From Agrobacterium rubi TR3 = NBRC 13261 (GTDB lineage: Bacteria > Pseudomonadota > Alphaproteobacteria > Rhizobiales > Rhizobiaceae), in NCBI RefSeq assembly GCF_000739935.1, contig NZ_BBJU01000010.1, positions 124,001-188,000 on the forward strand: a stretch of DNA of 64,000 nucleotides, in the 5' to 3' direction. The position numbers were made by a program, and so were the translations under genes. This document shows positions 51,153 to 60,555 of this stretch, one piece after another (position 1 is the first letter of the stretch; each line of letters starts with the position of its first letter). Below the pieces are notes generated by a model. That model saw only the letters and a list, made by a program, of their open reading frames with translations, was not told the origin of the DNA and ran no database searches.

Positions 51153-52337
51153 ATGAGCAAGAAATGGCGCCCGGCAACACAGCTGGTACACGGCGGCACG
51201 CTGCGGTCCGGATATGGCGAGACCTCCGAGGCAATCTACCTGACCCAGGGCTTCGTCTATGACAGCTCGGAAGCGGCGGAAGCCCGTTTCAAGGGCGAAA
51301 CCGAGGGCTTTATCTACGCCCGCTACGCCAGCCCTACCAATGACATGTTTGAAAAGCGCATGTGCCTTCTGGAAGGCGCCGAAGATGCACGCGCCACGGC
51401 ATCCGGCATGGCCGCTGTCAGCGCTGCCATTCTGTGCCAGTTGAAGGCAGGCGATCACATCGTTGCTGCCCGCGCGCTCTTCGGTTCCTGCCGCTGGGTC
51501 GTCGAAACGCTGGCTCCGAAATACGGCATCGAATGCACCCTGGTCGATGGCCGTGATCTGGCCAACTGGGAAAAGGCAATCCAGCCCAACACCAAGCTGT
51601 TCTTCCTAGAAAGCCCGACGAACCCGACGCTGGAAGTTGTCGATATCGCCGGTGTTGCCAAGCTTGCAAACCAGATCGGTGCGAAGCTGGTGGTCGACAA
51701 CGTGTTCGCGACGCCGCTCTTCCAGAAGCCATTGGAGTTGGGGGCGCATATCGTCGTCTACTCCGCAACCAAGCATATCGATGGCCAGGGCCGTTGCCTC
51801 GGTGGCGTCGTGCTCTCTGACAAAAAGTGGATCGAGGAAGAGCTTCAGGATTATTTCCGTCATACGGGTCCTGCCATGTCGCCCTTCAACGCCTGGACCT
51901 TGCTGAAGGGCATCGAGACGTTGCCACTGCGCGTGCGCCAGCAGACGGCCAATGCTGCCAAGATTGCTGACTTCCTCGCCGAGCAGAACAAGGTCGCCAA
52001 GGTGATCTATCCCGGCCGAGCCGACCACCCACAGGCTGATATCATTGCCAAGCAGATGACGGGCGGTTCGACGCTAGTCTGCTTTGAATTGAAGGGTGGT
52101 AAGGAAGCGGCATTCAAGCTGCAAAACGCGCTTGAAGTCGTCAAGATTTCCAACAATCTGGGTGACGCCAAGAGCCTGATTACGCATCCCGGCACGACCA
52201 CCCACAAGAACCTGACGGACGAGGCGCGTGCTGAGCTCGGCATTTCCGGCGGCACGTTGCGCCTGTCCTGCGGCATCGAAGATACCGATGATCTGCTGGA
52301 GGATTTCGCGGCCGCCATCGCGAAGGTTTCCGCCTGA
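51153..52337 (+). CDS. metZ: O-succinylhomoserine sulfhydrylase
   Basis: The product has 394 residues of the Cys/Met-metabolism PLP family. The PLP lysine is in VYSATKHIDGQGR near residue 208; YARYASPTNDMFEKR, ATASGMAAVSAAI and FFLESPTNPTLEVVDIAG are family blocks. It makes homocysteine from O-succinylhomoserine and sulfide. The SAM-II riboswitch directly upstream is the typical control for metZ in rhizobia and supports the specific name over other sulfhydrylases. Ribosome site AAGGTGATG precedes the ATG. Confidence 0.93.
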   Translation: MSKKWRPATQLVHGGTLRSGYGETSEAIYLTQGFVYDSSEAAEARFKGETEGFIYARYASPTNDMFEKRMCLLEGAEDARATASGMAAVSAAILCQLKAGDHIVAARALFGSCRWVVETLAPKYGIECTLVDGRDLANWEKAIQPNTKLFFLESPTNPTLEVVDIAGVAKLANQIGAKLVVDNVFATPLFQKPLELGAHIVVYSATKHIDGQGRCLGGVVLSDKKWIEEELQDYFRHTGPAMSPFNAWTLLKGIETLPLRVRQQTANAAKIADFLAEQNKVAKVIYPGRADHPQADIIAKQMTGGSTLVCFELKGGKEAAFKLQNALEVVKISNNLGDAKSLITHPGTTTHKNLTDEARAELGISGGTLRLSCGIEDTDDLLEDFAAAIAKVSA

Positions 52338-52347
52338 TCCGAAGACT

Positions 52348-52373
52348 ACGGCCCGGCGCTCAGACCGGGCCGT
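52348..52373 (+). terminator. Hairpin after metZ
   Basis: ACGGCCCGG and CCGGGCCGT are perfect 9-bp arms starting 10 bp after the stop. The T run is missing, so termination may depend on Rho. Confidence 0.6.
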
Positions 52374-52600
52374 CACTGCCCTACCTCGATGGCACGTGCT
52401 GCGTCACAACGCGTTCAAGACCGGTCACCATGCCCAACAAAAGATATGGTAACGGGATGTTACCGTTAAAGTGATATCCGCTGGACCAAGTGCGCCGTCA
52501 TTATAGCCATCGAAATCCTGCGACCACTTGCAGTTTCTTGACGATGACTTGCGCGTTTGGTGTAGAATGTTTGAACAAGCAATGACTTAGGGCCGCGTGA

Positions 52601-52993
52601 ATGTATCGAGCCGTGACAAGAGACATCGAGGTCACCGTCGACCCCTATTATCTTGAGAAGCAATCCGACCCGGATGACAGCCGTTATGTCTGGGGCTACA
52701 CCGTTGTGATTTCCAACCACTCCGACGTGGCCGTGACGCTGCTCAACCGGTACTGGAACATCACCGACGAAACCGGCCAGGTGGACGAAGTGTCCGGCCC
52801 GGGCGTGGTCGGCGAGCAACCGCACCTCAAATCAGGCGACACCTATGAATATTCGTCGGGCTGCCCGCTGGATACACCATCCGGCATGATGTTCGGCCAT
52901 TATGAAATGAAGGCCGATAATGGCGAAGTCTTCATCGTCGCCATTCCTGCATTTTCTCTGGATAGCCCCGGTTTGACCCGCGTGCTGAATTGA
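52601..52993 (+). CDS. apaG: ApaG family protein
   Basis: The product has 130 residues. The ApaG/DUF525 beta-sandwich blocks are clear: [60 protein letters not shown] and [12 protein letters not shown]. ApaG proteins are cytoplasmic; they are linked to Co2+/Mg2+ tolerance and to Ap4A metabolism through their E. coli operon, with the biochemical role unclear. It converges with hslO. Confidence 0.93.
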   Translation: MYRAVTRDIEVTVDPYYLEKQSDPDDSRYVWGYTVVISNHSDVAVTLLNRYWNITDETGQVDEVSGPGVVGEQPHLKSGDTYEYSSGCPLDTPSGMMFGHYEMKADNGEVFIVAIPAFSLDSPGLTRVLN

Positions 52994-53022
52994 AAAAGGC
53001 GGGATATCATCCCGCCCTGTCC

Positions 53023-54015
53023 TCAGTTCACCGCTTCCAGTTCCTCGATCGGATAATGATACGTCGTGGAGCAAAACTCGCAGGTGACGGAAATGATGCC
53101 GTTTTCTTGGCTGTCTTGAATTTCCTCCGCAGAAAACCCTGACAGAACGCCCTTGATCTTGTCGCGCGAGCAATTGCAGCGGTCGAGGATCAGTTGCGGA
53201 TCGTAGACGCGAACGCCCTGCTCGTGGAACAAGCGAAACAGTAGTTTTTCGGCCGGCACCTGTGGGTCCGTCAATTCGTCCATGTCGACCGTGTCGACAA
53301 GAGCGACGGCTTCGGTCCAGGCGTCGTCTTCCGAATACTCGGCCGCACCGTCATCGCCATCGCCGCCGTGCAGATCACGCTGACGAAGACGCTCCGGTGC
53401 CTGTGGCAGGAACTGGGCGATAATGCCACCTGCGCGCCAGCCGCGGCGCAGATTGCCATTGGCATCGCGGTCGAAGAGTTCGGCGACGCCAAGTCGGACA
53501 CGGGTGGGCAACTGCTCGGACTGGCGGAAATAGGTGCCCGCAATGTCTTCCAGTGAAGACCCATCCAGGGGAACGATGCCCTGATATGGCTGCATGCCGA
53601 CGCCCTGGTCGATGGTGAAGGCAAGGATGCCGTCGCCCAGCAACTGTTCCGGCGAGGTCTGGCCCGAAGCCATCGCCTCCGCCAGCCGCTCCTCGTCGAA
53701 GCGAGCATAGGCGCGCATGCTGTCAGGCGCGGAAAAATCCGCTACCAGCAGGTCCACGGGGCCATCGCTTTTGGTCTGAAGCGTCAGCTTGCCGGAAAAT
53801 TTGAGAGACGTGCCGATGAGTGCCGTCAGAACCACGGCCTCCGCCAAAAGGCGGGCGACCACCGGCGGGTAATCATGGCGCGCCAGAATGGCGTTGAGAA
53901 GCGGGCCGACCTGGACGGCGCGTCCGCGCACATCCAGCCCTTCCACCTGAAAAGGAACGACCTTGTCATCGCCAGCCAATTCGAGATCGTCCAGCTGTAC
54001 CGTCGCGTCTGCCAT
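53023..54015 (-). CDS. hslO: Redox-regulated chaperone Hsp33
   Basis: The product has 330 residues. The C-terminal zinc-binding redox switch is present as RCNCSRDKI and VTCEFCSTTYHY (CxC and CxxC). The N-terminal domain has VQVGPLLNAILARHDYPPVV and DGILAFTIDQGVG. Oxidation releases zinc and turns the protein into a holdase chaperone in the cytoplasm. It is transcribed away from the arg genes' terminator and stands alone. Confidence 0.93.
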   Translation of the reverse strand: MADATVQLDDLELAGDDKVVPFQVEGLDVRGRAVQVGPLLNAILARHDYPPVVARLLAEAVVLTALIGTSLKFSGKLTLQTKSDGPVDLLVADFSAPDSMRAYARFDEERLAEAMASGQTSPEQLLGDGILAFTIDQGVGMQPYQGIVPLDGSSLEDIAGTYFRQSEQLPTRVRLGVAELFDRDANGNLRRGWRAGGIIAQFLPQAPERLRQRDLHGGDGDDGAAEYSEDDAWTEAVALVDTVDMDELTDPQVPAEKLLFRLFHEQGVRVYDPQLILDRCNCSRDKIKGVLSGFSAEEIQDSQENGIISVTCEFCSTTYHYPIEELEAVN

Positions 54016-54356
54016 ATCCTAACTCCTTGACGTCCGTCGCCTGTGCTTGCGCAGATTGATCGAAACCGAGAGGCAACGACCGACAGGCGTGATGTTCGTA
54101 TCGCACAAATAGACCGGGGGCGATGAAAACGGAACCACTGCCCCAGCTTAACTTTCGCTAAACGGGCAGATTATCTGAAAACAGCGTTGTTGGTCCGACC
54201 CGTGCTCTTGCGAGACGCGAACCGGCACCAGGCCATCGGGCGGCGAACAGGTGATGAAAGGCCGCCGTTTCAAAAACGGCGGCATTGAACTGCGCTAAAA
54301 ATAGGAAGCCATGCCTGAAATTCAAGCGCTTCCGTGCGGCCTCCACGTGCGACCGG
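54016..54356. other. Gap between argF and hslO
   Basis: No convincing gene is present in these 341 bp. A strong hairpin at 54261-54283 (GCCGCCGTTT and AAACGGCGGC arms) probably ends the argD-argF transcript. The part near 54016 must hold the hslO promoter. Confidence 0.55.
54261..54283 (-). terminator. Terminator of argD-argF
   Basis: GCCGCCGTTT pairs with AAACGGCGGC. On the minus strand a short C/T-rich tract follows. Confidence 0.65.
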
Positions 54357-55274
54357 TCAGATGACGCCCATGCACCAGGCGATGATGGCCTTTTGCGCGT
54401 GCAGGCGGTTTTCGGCCTCGTCGAAGACCACGGACTGCGGACCATCGATGACCCCATCCGTCACCTCCTCGCCGCGGTGCGCCGGCAGGCAGTGCATGAA
54501 CAGCGCGTCCTTGTTGGCCTTACCCATCAGGGCAGCATTGACCTGATAGGGCTGGAAGATGTTGTGACCGCGGGCCTTGTGTTCCTGGTTCATGGACACC
54601 CAAGTGTCGGTCACAACGCAATCGGCACCCTCCACGGCCCGTTCTGCATCATGATACAGCATGATTTCGCCGCCATTGTTGCGTGCCCAGTTGAGGAACC
54701 GGTCATGCGGTTCGGAACCCATCGGCACGGCCATGTTCATGCGGTAACCGAAGCGGGCCGCACCTTCCACCAGCGAATGCAGCACGTTGTTGCCGTCGCC
54801 CGTCCAGGCAATCGTCTTGCCTTTGACGGGGCCGCGATGCTCTTCGAAGGTCAGAATATCGGCCATGATCTGGCAGGGATGGGTATCGTCTGTAAGGCCG
54901 TTGATGACGGGAACGGTGGCGTGTTCGGCCAACTCCAGCAGGCGCGAATGGTCTGTGGTGCGGATCATGATGGCATCCACATAGCGCGACAGAACCTTGG
55001 CCGTATCGCCAATGGTTTCGGCGCGACCAAGCTGCATTTCCGTGCCGGACAAAAACAGCGTCTCGCCGCCCAGTTGGCGCATGCCGACATCGAAGGAGAC
55101 GCGGGTGCGGGTAGACGGCTTTTCGAAGATCATCGCCAGCATCTTGCCGGCCAGCGGCTTTTCCGCTGTGCCGTTCTTGGTGGCGATCTTGCGGGTGCGG
55201 GCGTCGTCCATAATAACCCGCAGGTCTTCCGAACCGACGGCCGAAAGGTCTAGAAAATGCTTTGCTGATGCCAT
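54357..55274 (-). CDS. argF: Ornithine carbamoyltransferase
   Basis: The product has 305 residues from [20 protein letters not shown]. The carbamoyl-phosphate motif [12 protein letters not shown] near residue 50, the HPCQIMADI segment and the [11 protein letters not shown] motif near 265 are all present. It makes citrulline from ornithine and carbamoyl phosphate in arginine synthesis. It follows argD by 58 bp; an in-frame extension into argD is rejected. Confidence 0.95.
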   Translation of the reverse strand: MASAKHFLDLSAVGSEDLRVIMDDARTRKIATKNGTAEKPLAGKMLAMIFEKPSTRTRVSFDVGMRQLGGETLFLSGTEMQLGRAETIGDTAKVLSRYVDAIMIRTTDHSRLLELAEHATVPVINGLTDDTHPCQIMADILTFEEHRGPVKGKTIAWTGDGNNVLHSLVEGAARFGYRMNMAVPMGSEPHDRFLNWARNNGGEIMLYHDAERAVEGADCVVTDTWVSMNQEHKARGHNIFQPYQVNAALMGKANKDALFMHCLPAHRGEEVTDGVIDGPQSVVFDEAENRLHAQKAIIAWCMGVI

Positions 55275-55332
55275 TTCAATACAGTCCCATTGATGCAGGC
55301 CGCGCGGCGCGCTTGCCTGGACAGTGCGCTTT

Positions 55333-56529
55333 TCAAGCGCTTTTTGCCATTTTCGTGGTGAGGCTTTCCGCGGCACGCTCAAGCCGGGCCAAACCTTCTC
55401 GCGCCTCTTCCGCCGTCACCACAAGCGGCGGCAGCAGACGGATGACGTTATCGCCCGCCGGAACGCCCAGAAGACGCTCGGCACGAATGGCATGCAGCAG
55501 ATCGGAGGACGGCACTTTCGCCTTCACGCCGATCAGCAGGCCCTCGCCTCTGATTTCTTCGATCACGTCGGGGTAGCGGTCCTTCAGCGATGCGAGGCCC
55601 TGGCGGAACACCAGCGTCACATCCCGTACCTGCTGCAAAAAGCCGTCAGCCAGAACGATATCCAGCACCGCATTACCGCAGGCCATGGCCAGCGGGTTGC
55701 CGCCATAGGTCGTGCCGTGGACGCCAGCCGTCATGCCGGAAGCCGCTTGCGCCGTCGCGAGGCATGCGCCGAACGGGAAGCCACCGCCGATACCCTTGGC
55801 CACCGCCATGATGTCAGGCGTCACACCCGACCATTCGTGCGCAAAGAACTTGCCGGTACGGCCGACGCCGGTCTGCACTTCATCGAAAATCAGCAGCAGG
55901 CCGTGTTCGTCACACAGTGCCCGAAGTTCCCGCAGGAATTCCGGCGAAACGGGGCGCACACCGCCCTCGCCTTGGATGGGCTCGATCAGCAAGGCTGCCG
56001 TTTCCGGAACGATGGCCGCCTTCAGCGCATCAAGATCGTTGAACGGCACCTGGTCGAAACCTTCGACCTTGGGGCCGAAGCCCTCGATATATTTCTGCTG
56101 GCCACCGGCTGCGATGGTCGCCAGCGTGCGTCCATGGAAGGCGCCCTCAAAGGTGATGATGCGGAATTTTTCCGGATGACTGTGGGTGTAATGGTAGCGG
56201 CGCGCGGTTTTGATCGCGCATTCCAGGGATTCCGCACCCGAATTGGTGAAGAACACCTTATCCGCAAAAGTTGCATCCGTCAGCCGCTTGGCCAGCACTT
56301 CCTGTCCCGCAACCTCATAAAGATTGGACAGGTGCCAGACCTTTTCCGCCTGCGATTTCAGGGCATCCACCATGTGCGGATGGCTGTGGCCAACCGAAGT
56401 AACGGCCACGCCCGCGCCGAAATCCAGATATCGCTCGCCGTTTTCCGTGACGAGCCAAACGCCCTCTCCTCGCTCAAAGCGCAGCGGGGCTCTGGAAAAC
56501 GTATCGAACAATGGCGCGGTGTCGGCCAT
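55333..56529 (-). CDS. argD: Acetylornithine aminotransferase
   Basis: The product has 398 residues of the class III aminotransferase family. [20 protein letters not shown] is followed by the PLP lysine in [17 protein letters not shown] near residue 243; [17 protein letters not shown] and [18 protein letters not shown] are further family blocks. It transfers the amino group from glutamate to N-acetylglutamate semialdehyde. It forms an operon with argF. Confidence 0.93.
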   Translation of the reverse strand: MADTAPLFDTFSRAPLRFERGEGVWLVTENGERYLDFGAGVAVTSVGHSHPHMVDALKSQAEKVWHLSNLYEVAGQEVLAKRLTDATFADKVFFTNSGAESLECAIKTARRYHYTHSHPEKFRIITFEGAFHGRTLATIAAGGQQKYIEGFGPKVEGFDQVPFNDLDALKAAIVPETAALLIEPIQGEGGVRPVSPEFLRELRALCDEHGLLLIFDEVQTGVGRTGKFFAHEWSGVTPDIMAVAKGIGGGFPFGACLATAQAASGMTAGVHGTTYGGNPLAMACGNAVLDIVLADGFLQQVRDVTLVFRQGLASLKDRYPDVIEEIRGEGLLIGVKAKVPSSDLLHAIRAERLLGVPAGDNVIRLLPPLVVTAEEAREGLARLERAAESLTTKMAKSA

Positions 56530-56963
56530 GGCTGTATCACTCCCTGCGCAAAGGCGCTGTCAAGAGGGCTTACCGGTTTCCCGTGCCTGAAAATCAAAAA
56601 TGCCGCCTCGCGGCGGCTTGGTGTCTTTCCTGTACTACGCGATCACTATTGCCACTTCACTTGGCGATGTCAACAAATGTCCGCATTTTCCGGCATTCTC
56701 AAGCCATGGTATGGGATTTTGGACAGCATACGAAGTGTTGCTTTTCTGACTCACAAATGCAGCAAGTTGGGGAAAACCGGAAAATCGATTCGAGATGATT
56801 CCCGGGACTCTTGTCAGAGAGTCAGCCGACGATTAGGTTAATCTTCAATTACTAGACTGCAAGCGGCGGAACTAGTCACCTACAATCTGGCGGACACTCT
56901 GCGCGTGGTTCACTCCGCGGCATTAGAGATTGATTCTGCCTGCGCGACAAGCGGAGAAGCGGC
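56530..56963. other. Control region between argD and gcrA with clustered GANTC sites
   Basis: This 434-bp gap has no gene. A small hairpin (GCCGCC/GGCGGC) lies at 56602-56617. Three GANTC methylation sites occur within 24 bp (56787-56791, 56797-56801, 56806-56810), with a fourth at 56932-56936 close to the gcrA start. Confidence 0.65.
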
Positions 56964-57497
56964 ATGAACTGGACTGATGAACGCGTTGAGAGATTGAAAA
57001 GGCTGTGGGCCGAGGGCCTGAGCGCCAGCCAGATCGCAGCACAACTTGGCGGTGTCAGCCGCAACGCCGTCATCGGTAAAGTCCACCGTTTGAACCTGCC
57101 AGGCCGCGCGAAAGCCGGCGGCACTGTCTCGACATCACGCCCCGCCGCAGCAAAGCGTCCGGCAGCAGCGACAACCTCTTCTGCTCCTCGCGCTGCAAAC
57201 ACCTTCCAGGCCCGCGCAGCAACACCACGTCCAACCATGCGCACGGCACCGAAGGACGATCAGGACAGCGACAGCGCACAGGTTTTGGAATATGTGCCGG
57301 TCAACACCTCGGTCCTGCCGACATCGCTTCGCCTGACATTGACGGAACTGACGGAACGCACCTGCAAATGGCCGGTCGGCGATCCACTGAAGGACGATTT
57401 CCACTTCTGCGGCTGCGACGCCTCGGAATCCTCGCCATACTGCAAGTTCCACGCAAAGATGGCTTACCAGCCGGTTAGCGAACGTCGCAGAGCCTAA
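56964..57497 (+). CDS. gcrA: Cell-cycle regulator GcrA
   Basis: The product has 177 residues. The N-terminal DNA-binding domain (MNWTDERVERLKRLWAEGLS, ASQIAAQLGGVSRNAVIGKV) is the GcrA signature. An alanine/proline-rich linker and a conserved C-terminus with cysteines (ERTCKWPVGDPLKDDFHFCG, SSPYCKFHAKMAYQPV) follow. GcrA works with sigma-70 RNA polymerase at promoters carrying CcrM-methylated GANTC sites. The gene stands alone, with its own terminator and a GANTC-rich upstream region. Confidence 0.95.
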   Translation: MNWTDERVERLKRLWAEGLSASQIAAQLGGVSRNAVIGKVHRLNLPGRAKAGGTVSTSRPAAAKRPAAATTSSAPRAANTFQARAATPRPTMRTAPKDDQDSDSAQVLEYVPVNTSVLPTSLRLTLTELTERTCKWPVGDPLKDDFHFCGCDASESSPYCKFHAKMAYQPVSERRRA

Positions 57498-57526
57498 TGG
57501 CCAGCGCACATTGCGAGACACAAGGA

Positions 57527-57552
57527 AGCGGGTCCATTGGCCCGCTTTTTTT
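57527..57552 (+). terminator. Terminator of gcrA
   Basis: AGCGGG (57527-57532) and CCCGCT (57541-57546) are followed by a run of seven T. Confidence 0.9.
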
Positions 57553-57575
57553 ATGTCTGGAACTGACGGAAGACT

Positions 57576-57857
57576 TTAAAGACGGGGCCGATAGGATCGG
57601 CAAGCTTCGATTAACGCGTCAACAACGTGCGCGTCACTGTGGTAGGCCAAGATTTCACGCCACTCGCGTGCATCCTGCGCGGTGATAAGCTCCGGCAGGC
57701 GGTTCCGCAACCACTCATCGTCCGCCAAATGCTCGATAAAGCCGACGGCGACAGCAGTGTTGGCCTTTTTGTGCGGGGCCGACAGACAATAGCGCGCATA
57801 ATCGATGATGCGCCGGGATTTTTCCATGTCGCCGCTTCTGACGGAATCGTCAAACAA
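57576..57857 (-). CDS. Small conserved-looking hypothetical protein
   Basis: The product has 93 residues from a TTG start (or 83 from an ATG at 57827: MEKSRRIIDYARYCLSAPHK). It is helical, with FIEHLADDEWLRNRLPELIT and ILAYHSDAHVVDALIEACRS. I do not recognise a family. Codon use is host-like and the frame is clean, which supports a real gene, but neither start has a strong ribosome site. Confidence 0.45.
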   Translation of the reverse strand: MFDDSVRSGDMEKSRRIIDYARYCLSAPHKKANTAVAVGFIEHLADDEWLRNRLPELITAQDAREWREILAYHSDAHVVDALIEACRSYRPRL

Positions 57858-58223
57858 CAGACGCAGCTCTATCCACGCGGCCGACGGCGACCAAGCCTGC
57901 GATGTTGTCCTCGGATATCGGGCGCAGTTTCTATAGCCTTACGACGCCATGTACTCATCTTAGCGGCCTAGCTGTGTCTGCTCAAGATGACGTAAGCCTC
58001 CCATGAAACGGGAGGTTTTGCGACCAAATTTACGTTCGTGGAAAAGCAATTCTGCGGAACGTCAAAGACGGAGCCCACAAGGCACAATGGCTGCGCGGAG
58101 ATGCACCAGCATCTCTCATCGGCGGTTCAAGCGCCACGTGCACTCAGGCACAAATGACAACAAGTCCTGCCCAGCCAGATCGCAGCCCTTCATTCGAACG
58201 GCTGCTGGATCATGGCGGATAGC
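57858..58223. other. Gap with a terminator-like hairpin
   Basis: No gene is supported in these 366 bp. A hairpin with CCTCCC (57997-58002) and GGGAGG (58010-58015) arms followed by TTTT points along the plus strand, though no plus-strand gene precedes it after the gcrA terminator. A short plus-strand RNA is one explanation. Confidence 0.4.
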
Positions 58224-58613
58224 TCAGCCCTGGCGGGCTTTGCGGTTGGCATAGCGGCGATCGCGCTCTGCCTTGCGGGCTGCTTCGTCTTCGATGACGC
58301 GGGCGATGCGGTTTTTATCGGCAAGCTTGCGGGCGTCTTCTTCAGCACTTGCGGCGGCTTCGAGTTCGGCCTGCTTTTGGGCGGCTTCTGCTTCGAGGCG
58401 GATTTTGTCGTCGCGTTTCTGCTGGTCGCGTTCGGCCTGGCGCGCTCTGCGGGCTTCGGCAACGGCGATCTGTTCGGCCTGCTTGGCTTCAAGCGTTGGC
58501 GCAGCAGCTTCCTTGGCTTCGCGATAGGCCTTCAAAAGAGCGGCCTTTGCGTCGGCGGCGGCGCCGCGGCGTTCGGAAACTTCGTTGTTTTTGATATTTC
58601 GAGTGTTTCTCAA
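58224..58613 (-). CDS. DUF6481-like charged coiled-coil protein
   Basis: The product has 129 residues, probably from a TTG with GGAATAGAG upstream. It is almost entirely alanine, arginine, glutamate and lysine, arranged as one long coiled coil (RRGAAADAKAALLKAYREAK ... IARVIEDEAARKAERDRRYA). This is the DUF6481 form seen near cold-shock genes in Rhizobiales. Function is unknown; RNA or DNA association is possible. A small related-looking gene and cspA lie upstream in the same direction. Confidence 0.65.
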   Translation of the reverse strand: MRNTRNIKNNEVSERRGAAADAKAALLKAYREAKEAAAPTLEAKQAEQIAVAEARRARQAERDQQKRDDKIRLEAEAAQKQAELEAAASAEEDARKLADKNRIARVIEDEAARKAERDRRYANRKARQG

Positions 58614-58651
58614 ATCTCTATTCCAGTTGAGTGGTCATACCGATCTTGCGA

Positions 58652-58873
58652 TCAGGATTTCTTACCACGTTTCGTAGGAGCGGGTGGCGGGTTCAGGCTA
58701 TCTTGCAATTCCTTGGCAAGACGTGCTTCGCGCAGTCTGAGCGTCTTTTCGTCACGCGCCTGCGTAATCGAATTGATCTCCTCAACCGCATGGCCGCGGG
58801 CAAAAAACTGTGTCTGCGTGGCGCCGAATGCGATTTCGGCCTGCTTGCGCGATTTGCTGTGTGTTTCAGACAT
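58652..58873 (-). CDS. Small charged hypothetical protein
   Basis: The product has 73 residues from MSETHSKSRKQAEIAFGATQ, preceded by a strong ribosome site (GGAAGG). It contains FFARGHAVEEINSITQARDE and a basic proline-rich tail (PPPAPTKRGKKS). It is helical and not assigned to a named family. It stands 38 bp before the DUF6481 gene and after cspA, so a small stress-response operon is plausible. Confidence 0.6.
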   Translation of the reverse strand: MSETHSKSRKQAEIAFGATQTQFFARGHAVEEINSITQARDEKTLRLREARLAKELQDSLNPPPAPTKRGKKS

Positions 58874-59009
58874 GAAATTTCCTTCCTGTCGCGTCGGCCT
58901 GAAATCGGGATCGATTTTCTGGAAGTCCGATGCGTGGTGGATCGACAGCCTGGAGCCTGTTTTACGCCATAAAGGCACAGTACCCGAAGCGGGTGCCGCC
59001 GAGCGGCAC

Positions 59010-59038
59010 AAAAAAAGGCCAGGCAACGTGCCTGACCT
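59010..59038 (-). terminator. Terminator of cspA
   Basis: AGGCCAGGCA (59016-59025) pairs with TGCCTGACCT (59029-59038) around a 3-base loop. On the minus strand at least six T follow. Confidence 0.85.
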
Positions 59039-59103
59039 CGGTTGGTCTCATGCTTTCAACAGTGCCAGTACATCCGTGGTCAAGGGAAAGCAGATCCCGT
59101 TAT

Positions 59104-59313
59104 TTAAGCAGCCTGGAGGTTGCAAGCAGACATTTTGCCCGACTTGTTGTCGCGCTCAAGGTCGTAGCTCAGCTTCTGGCCTTCAACGATTTCGCGCATA
59201 CCTGCACGCTCTACAGCGGAGATGTGTACGAATGCGTCTGTGCCCCCGTTGTCAGGCTGAATGAAGCCGAAGCCCTTGGTGGAGTTAAACCATTTTACTG
59301 TGCCTGTGGTCAT
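59104..59313 (-). CDS. cspA: Cold-shock protein
   Basis: The product has 69 residues from MTTGTVKWFNSTKGFGFIQP. RNP1 (KGFGFIQ) and RNP2 (AFVHISAVE) motifs are both present. It binds single-stranded RNA and DNA and melts RNA structures. The start at 59313 is set by the AAAGGG ribosome site; an in-frame ATG five codons upstream overlaps that site. A -10 promoter box lies 56 bp upstream, leaving a short leader. The intact gene contrasts with the start-less cold-shock gene in the mobile element. Confidence 0.95.
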   Translation of the reverse strand: MTTGTVKWFNSTKGFGFIQPDNGGTDAFVHISAVERAGMREIVEGQKLSYDLERDNKSGKMSACNLQAA

Positions 59314-59368
59314 AATGAACCCTTTCAAAGCATAAGAGATAGATCGCAGAACTTACGCCCTGCGTGCG

Positions 59369-59374
59369 ATTATA
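59369..59374 (-). promoter_or_regulatory. -10 box of cspA
   Basis: A perfect TATAAT on the minus strand would place the transcript start near 59362, about 48 nt before the ATG. The -35 region is weak. Confidence 0.55.
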
Positions 59375-59756
59375 GCGATTTTTTTGAAGAAAGGGTTAGT
59401 TCAAAACGCGGTGCTAATCGCGCGGCAACCAAAGCTCAGCAAGAAAAATATCGATAAACCATTGATAGAGCTTTATCGCCGGATAGTCAAACTTTAATTT
59501 TCAGATAATGACGATCGGACTTCGTCTTCATATCCATCTGCTTTCGTGATCTGTTGCTTGAGAACACCGACACGATCATTCGACGGGGTGCCCTAATCAC
59601 TGTTTTTATTCACGAAATTGACATTTAAGGCGTTCAAATATTCCTGTGATGATACCACATCAAATCCGGGAGACCGTCAGGAAAATATATCTTCGGTCTA
59701 CGCTTATGGACAGGAGACGCCCTCACCTGCCTAACATAGGTAGGCAATCTAAACGC

Positions 59757-59800
59757 AAAACGCGCACCGCTGATCCCCAGAGATCAACATGGCGCGCGTT
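59757..59800 (-). terminator. Terminator of the pst-pho operon
   Basis: AAAACGCGC (59757-59765) and GCGCGCGTT (59792-59800) form a stem with a 26-nt loop. On the minus strand TTTGCGTTT follows, 40 bp after the phoB stop. Confidence 0.6.
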
Positions 59801-59839
59801 CTTGAAACACATCCTATCACGAATAAGCACGTGACGACT

Positions 59840-60523
59840 TCAGGCTTCCATGGAATATCCCGCGCCGCGCACGGTGCGGATGACATCCTGCATGTTGGAG
59901 AAGTTGAGTGCCTTGCGCAGGCGACCAACATGGACGTCGACGGTTCGTTCATCCACATAGATGTCGTGGCCCCAGACGCCGTCGAGAAGCTGGGAACGCG
60001 AGAAGACGCGGCCGGGCGAGACCATCAGGAATTCCAGCAGGCGGAATTCGGTCGGTCCCAGGCGGACTTCTCGGGTCTTGCGATGAACGCGGTGAGTTTC
60101 GCGATCCAGTTCGATATCGCCGCATTTCAGAACCGAAGACAGAACCTCGGGGCGGGCGCGGCGCAGCATGGCTTTAACGCGTGCCATCAGTTCCGGCGTG
60201 GAGAAAGGTTTGACCACATAGTCGTCGGCGCCGGTGGCCAGACCACGCACGCGTTCGCTTTCCTCGCCCCGCGCGGTCAGCATGATGATCGGCAGGCGTT
60301 CCGTTTCCGGGCGCATCCGCAGGCGGCGGCACAGTTCGATGCCGGAAACGCCTGGCAGCATCCAGTCAAGAATGAGCAGATCCGGCGTGCGCTCCTGCAA
60401 GCGGATTTCCGCTTCATCACCACGCGGGATCGTGTCCACGTCGTAACCTTCGGATTCCAGATTGTAGCGAAGAAGAACGCTCAATGCTTCTTCATCTTCA
60501 ACAACGGCTATTTTCGGCACCAT
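59840..60523 (-). CDS. phoB: Phosphate regulon response regulator PhoB
   Basis: The product has 227 residues. The receiver domain has IAVVEDEEALSVLLRYNLES, phosphoacceptor Asp in LLILDWMLPGVSG near 53, and VVKPFSTPELMAR. The winged helix ends with DERTVDVHVGRLRKALN and VRTVRGAGYSMEA. It activates Pho genes when phosphate is low. It is the last gene of the operon after phoU, the usual rhizobial order; phoR would be upstream of pstC, outside the window. Confidence 0.95.
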   Translation of the reverse strand: MVPKIAVVEDEEALSVLLRYNLESEGYDVDTIPRGDEAEIRLQERTPDLLILDWMLPGVSGIELCRRLRMRPETERLPIIMLTARGEESERVRGLATGADDYVVKPFSTPELMARVKAMLRRARPEVLSSVLKCGDIELDRETHRVHRKTREVRLGPTEFRLLEFLMVSPGRVFSRSQLLDGVWGHDIYVDERTVDVHVGRLRKALNFSNMQDVIRTVRGAGYSMEA

Positions 60524-60555
60524 GACTATGGGACTCCGCCAGGCTTATAGGGAAC

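Larger units (their letters stand above)
59314..59839. other. Gap between phoB and cspA
   Basis: These 526 bp contain no gene. They hold the cspA promoter (a TATAAT -10 box on the minus strand at 59374-59369) and the phoB terminator at 59757-59800. The middle part is AT-rich without clear features. Confidence 0.6.

Noticed and set aside
55324-56841. Open plus-strand frame of 505 codons
   Set aside because: It is antisense to argD and extends into the gap; no protein signature.
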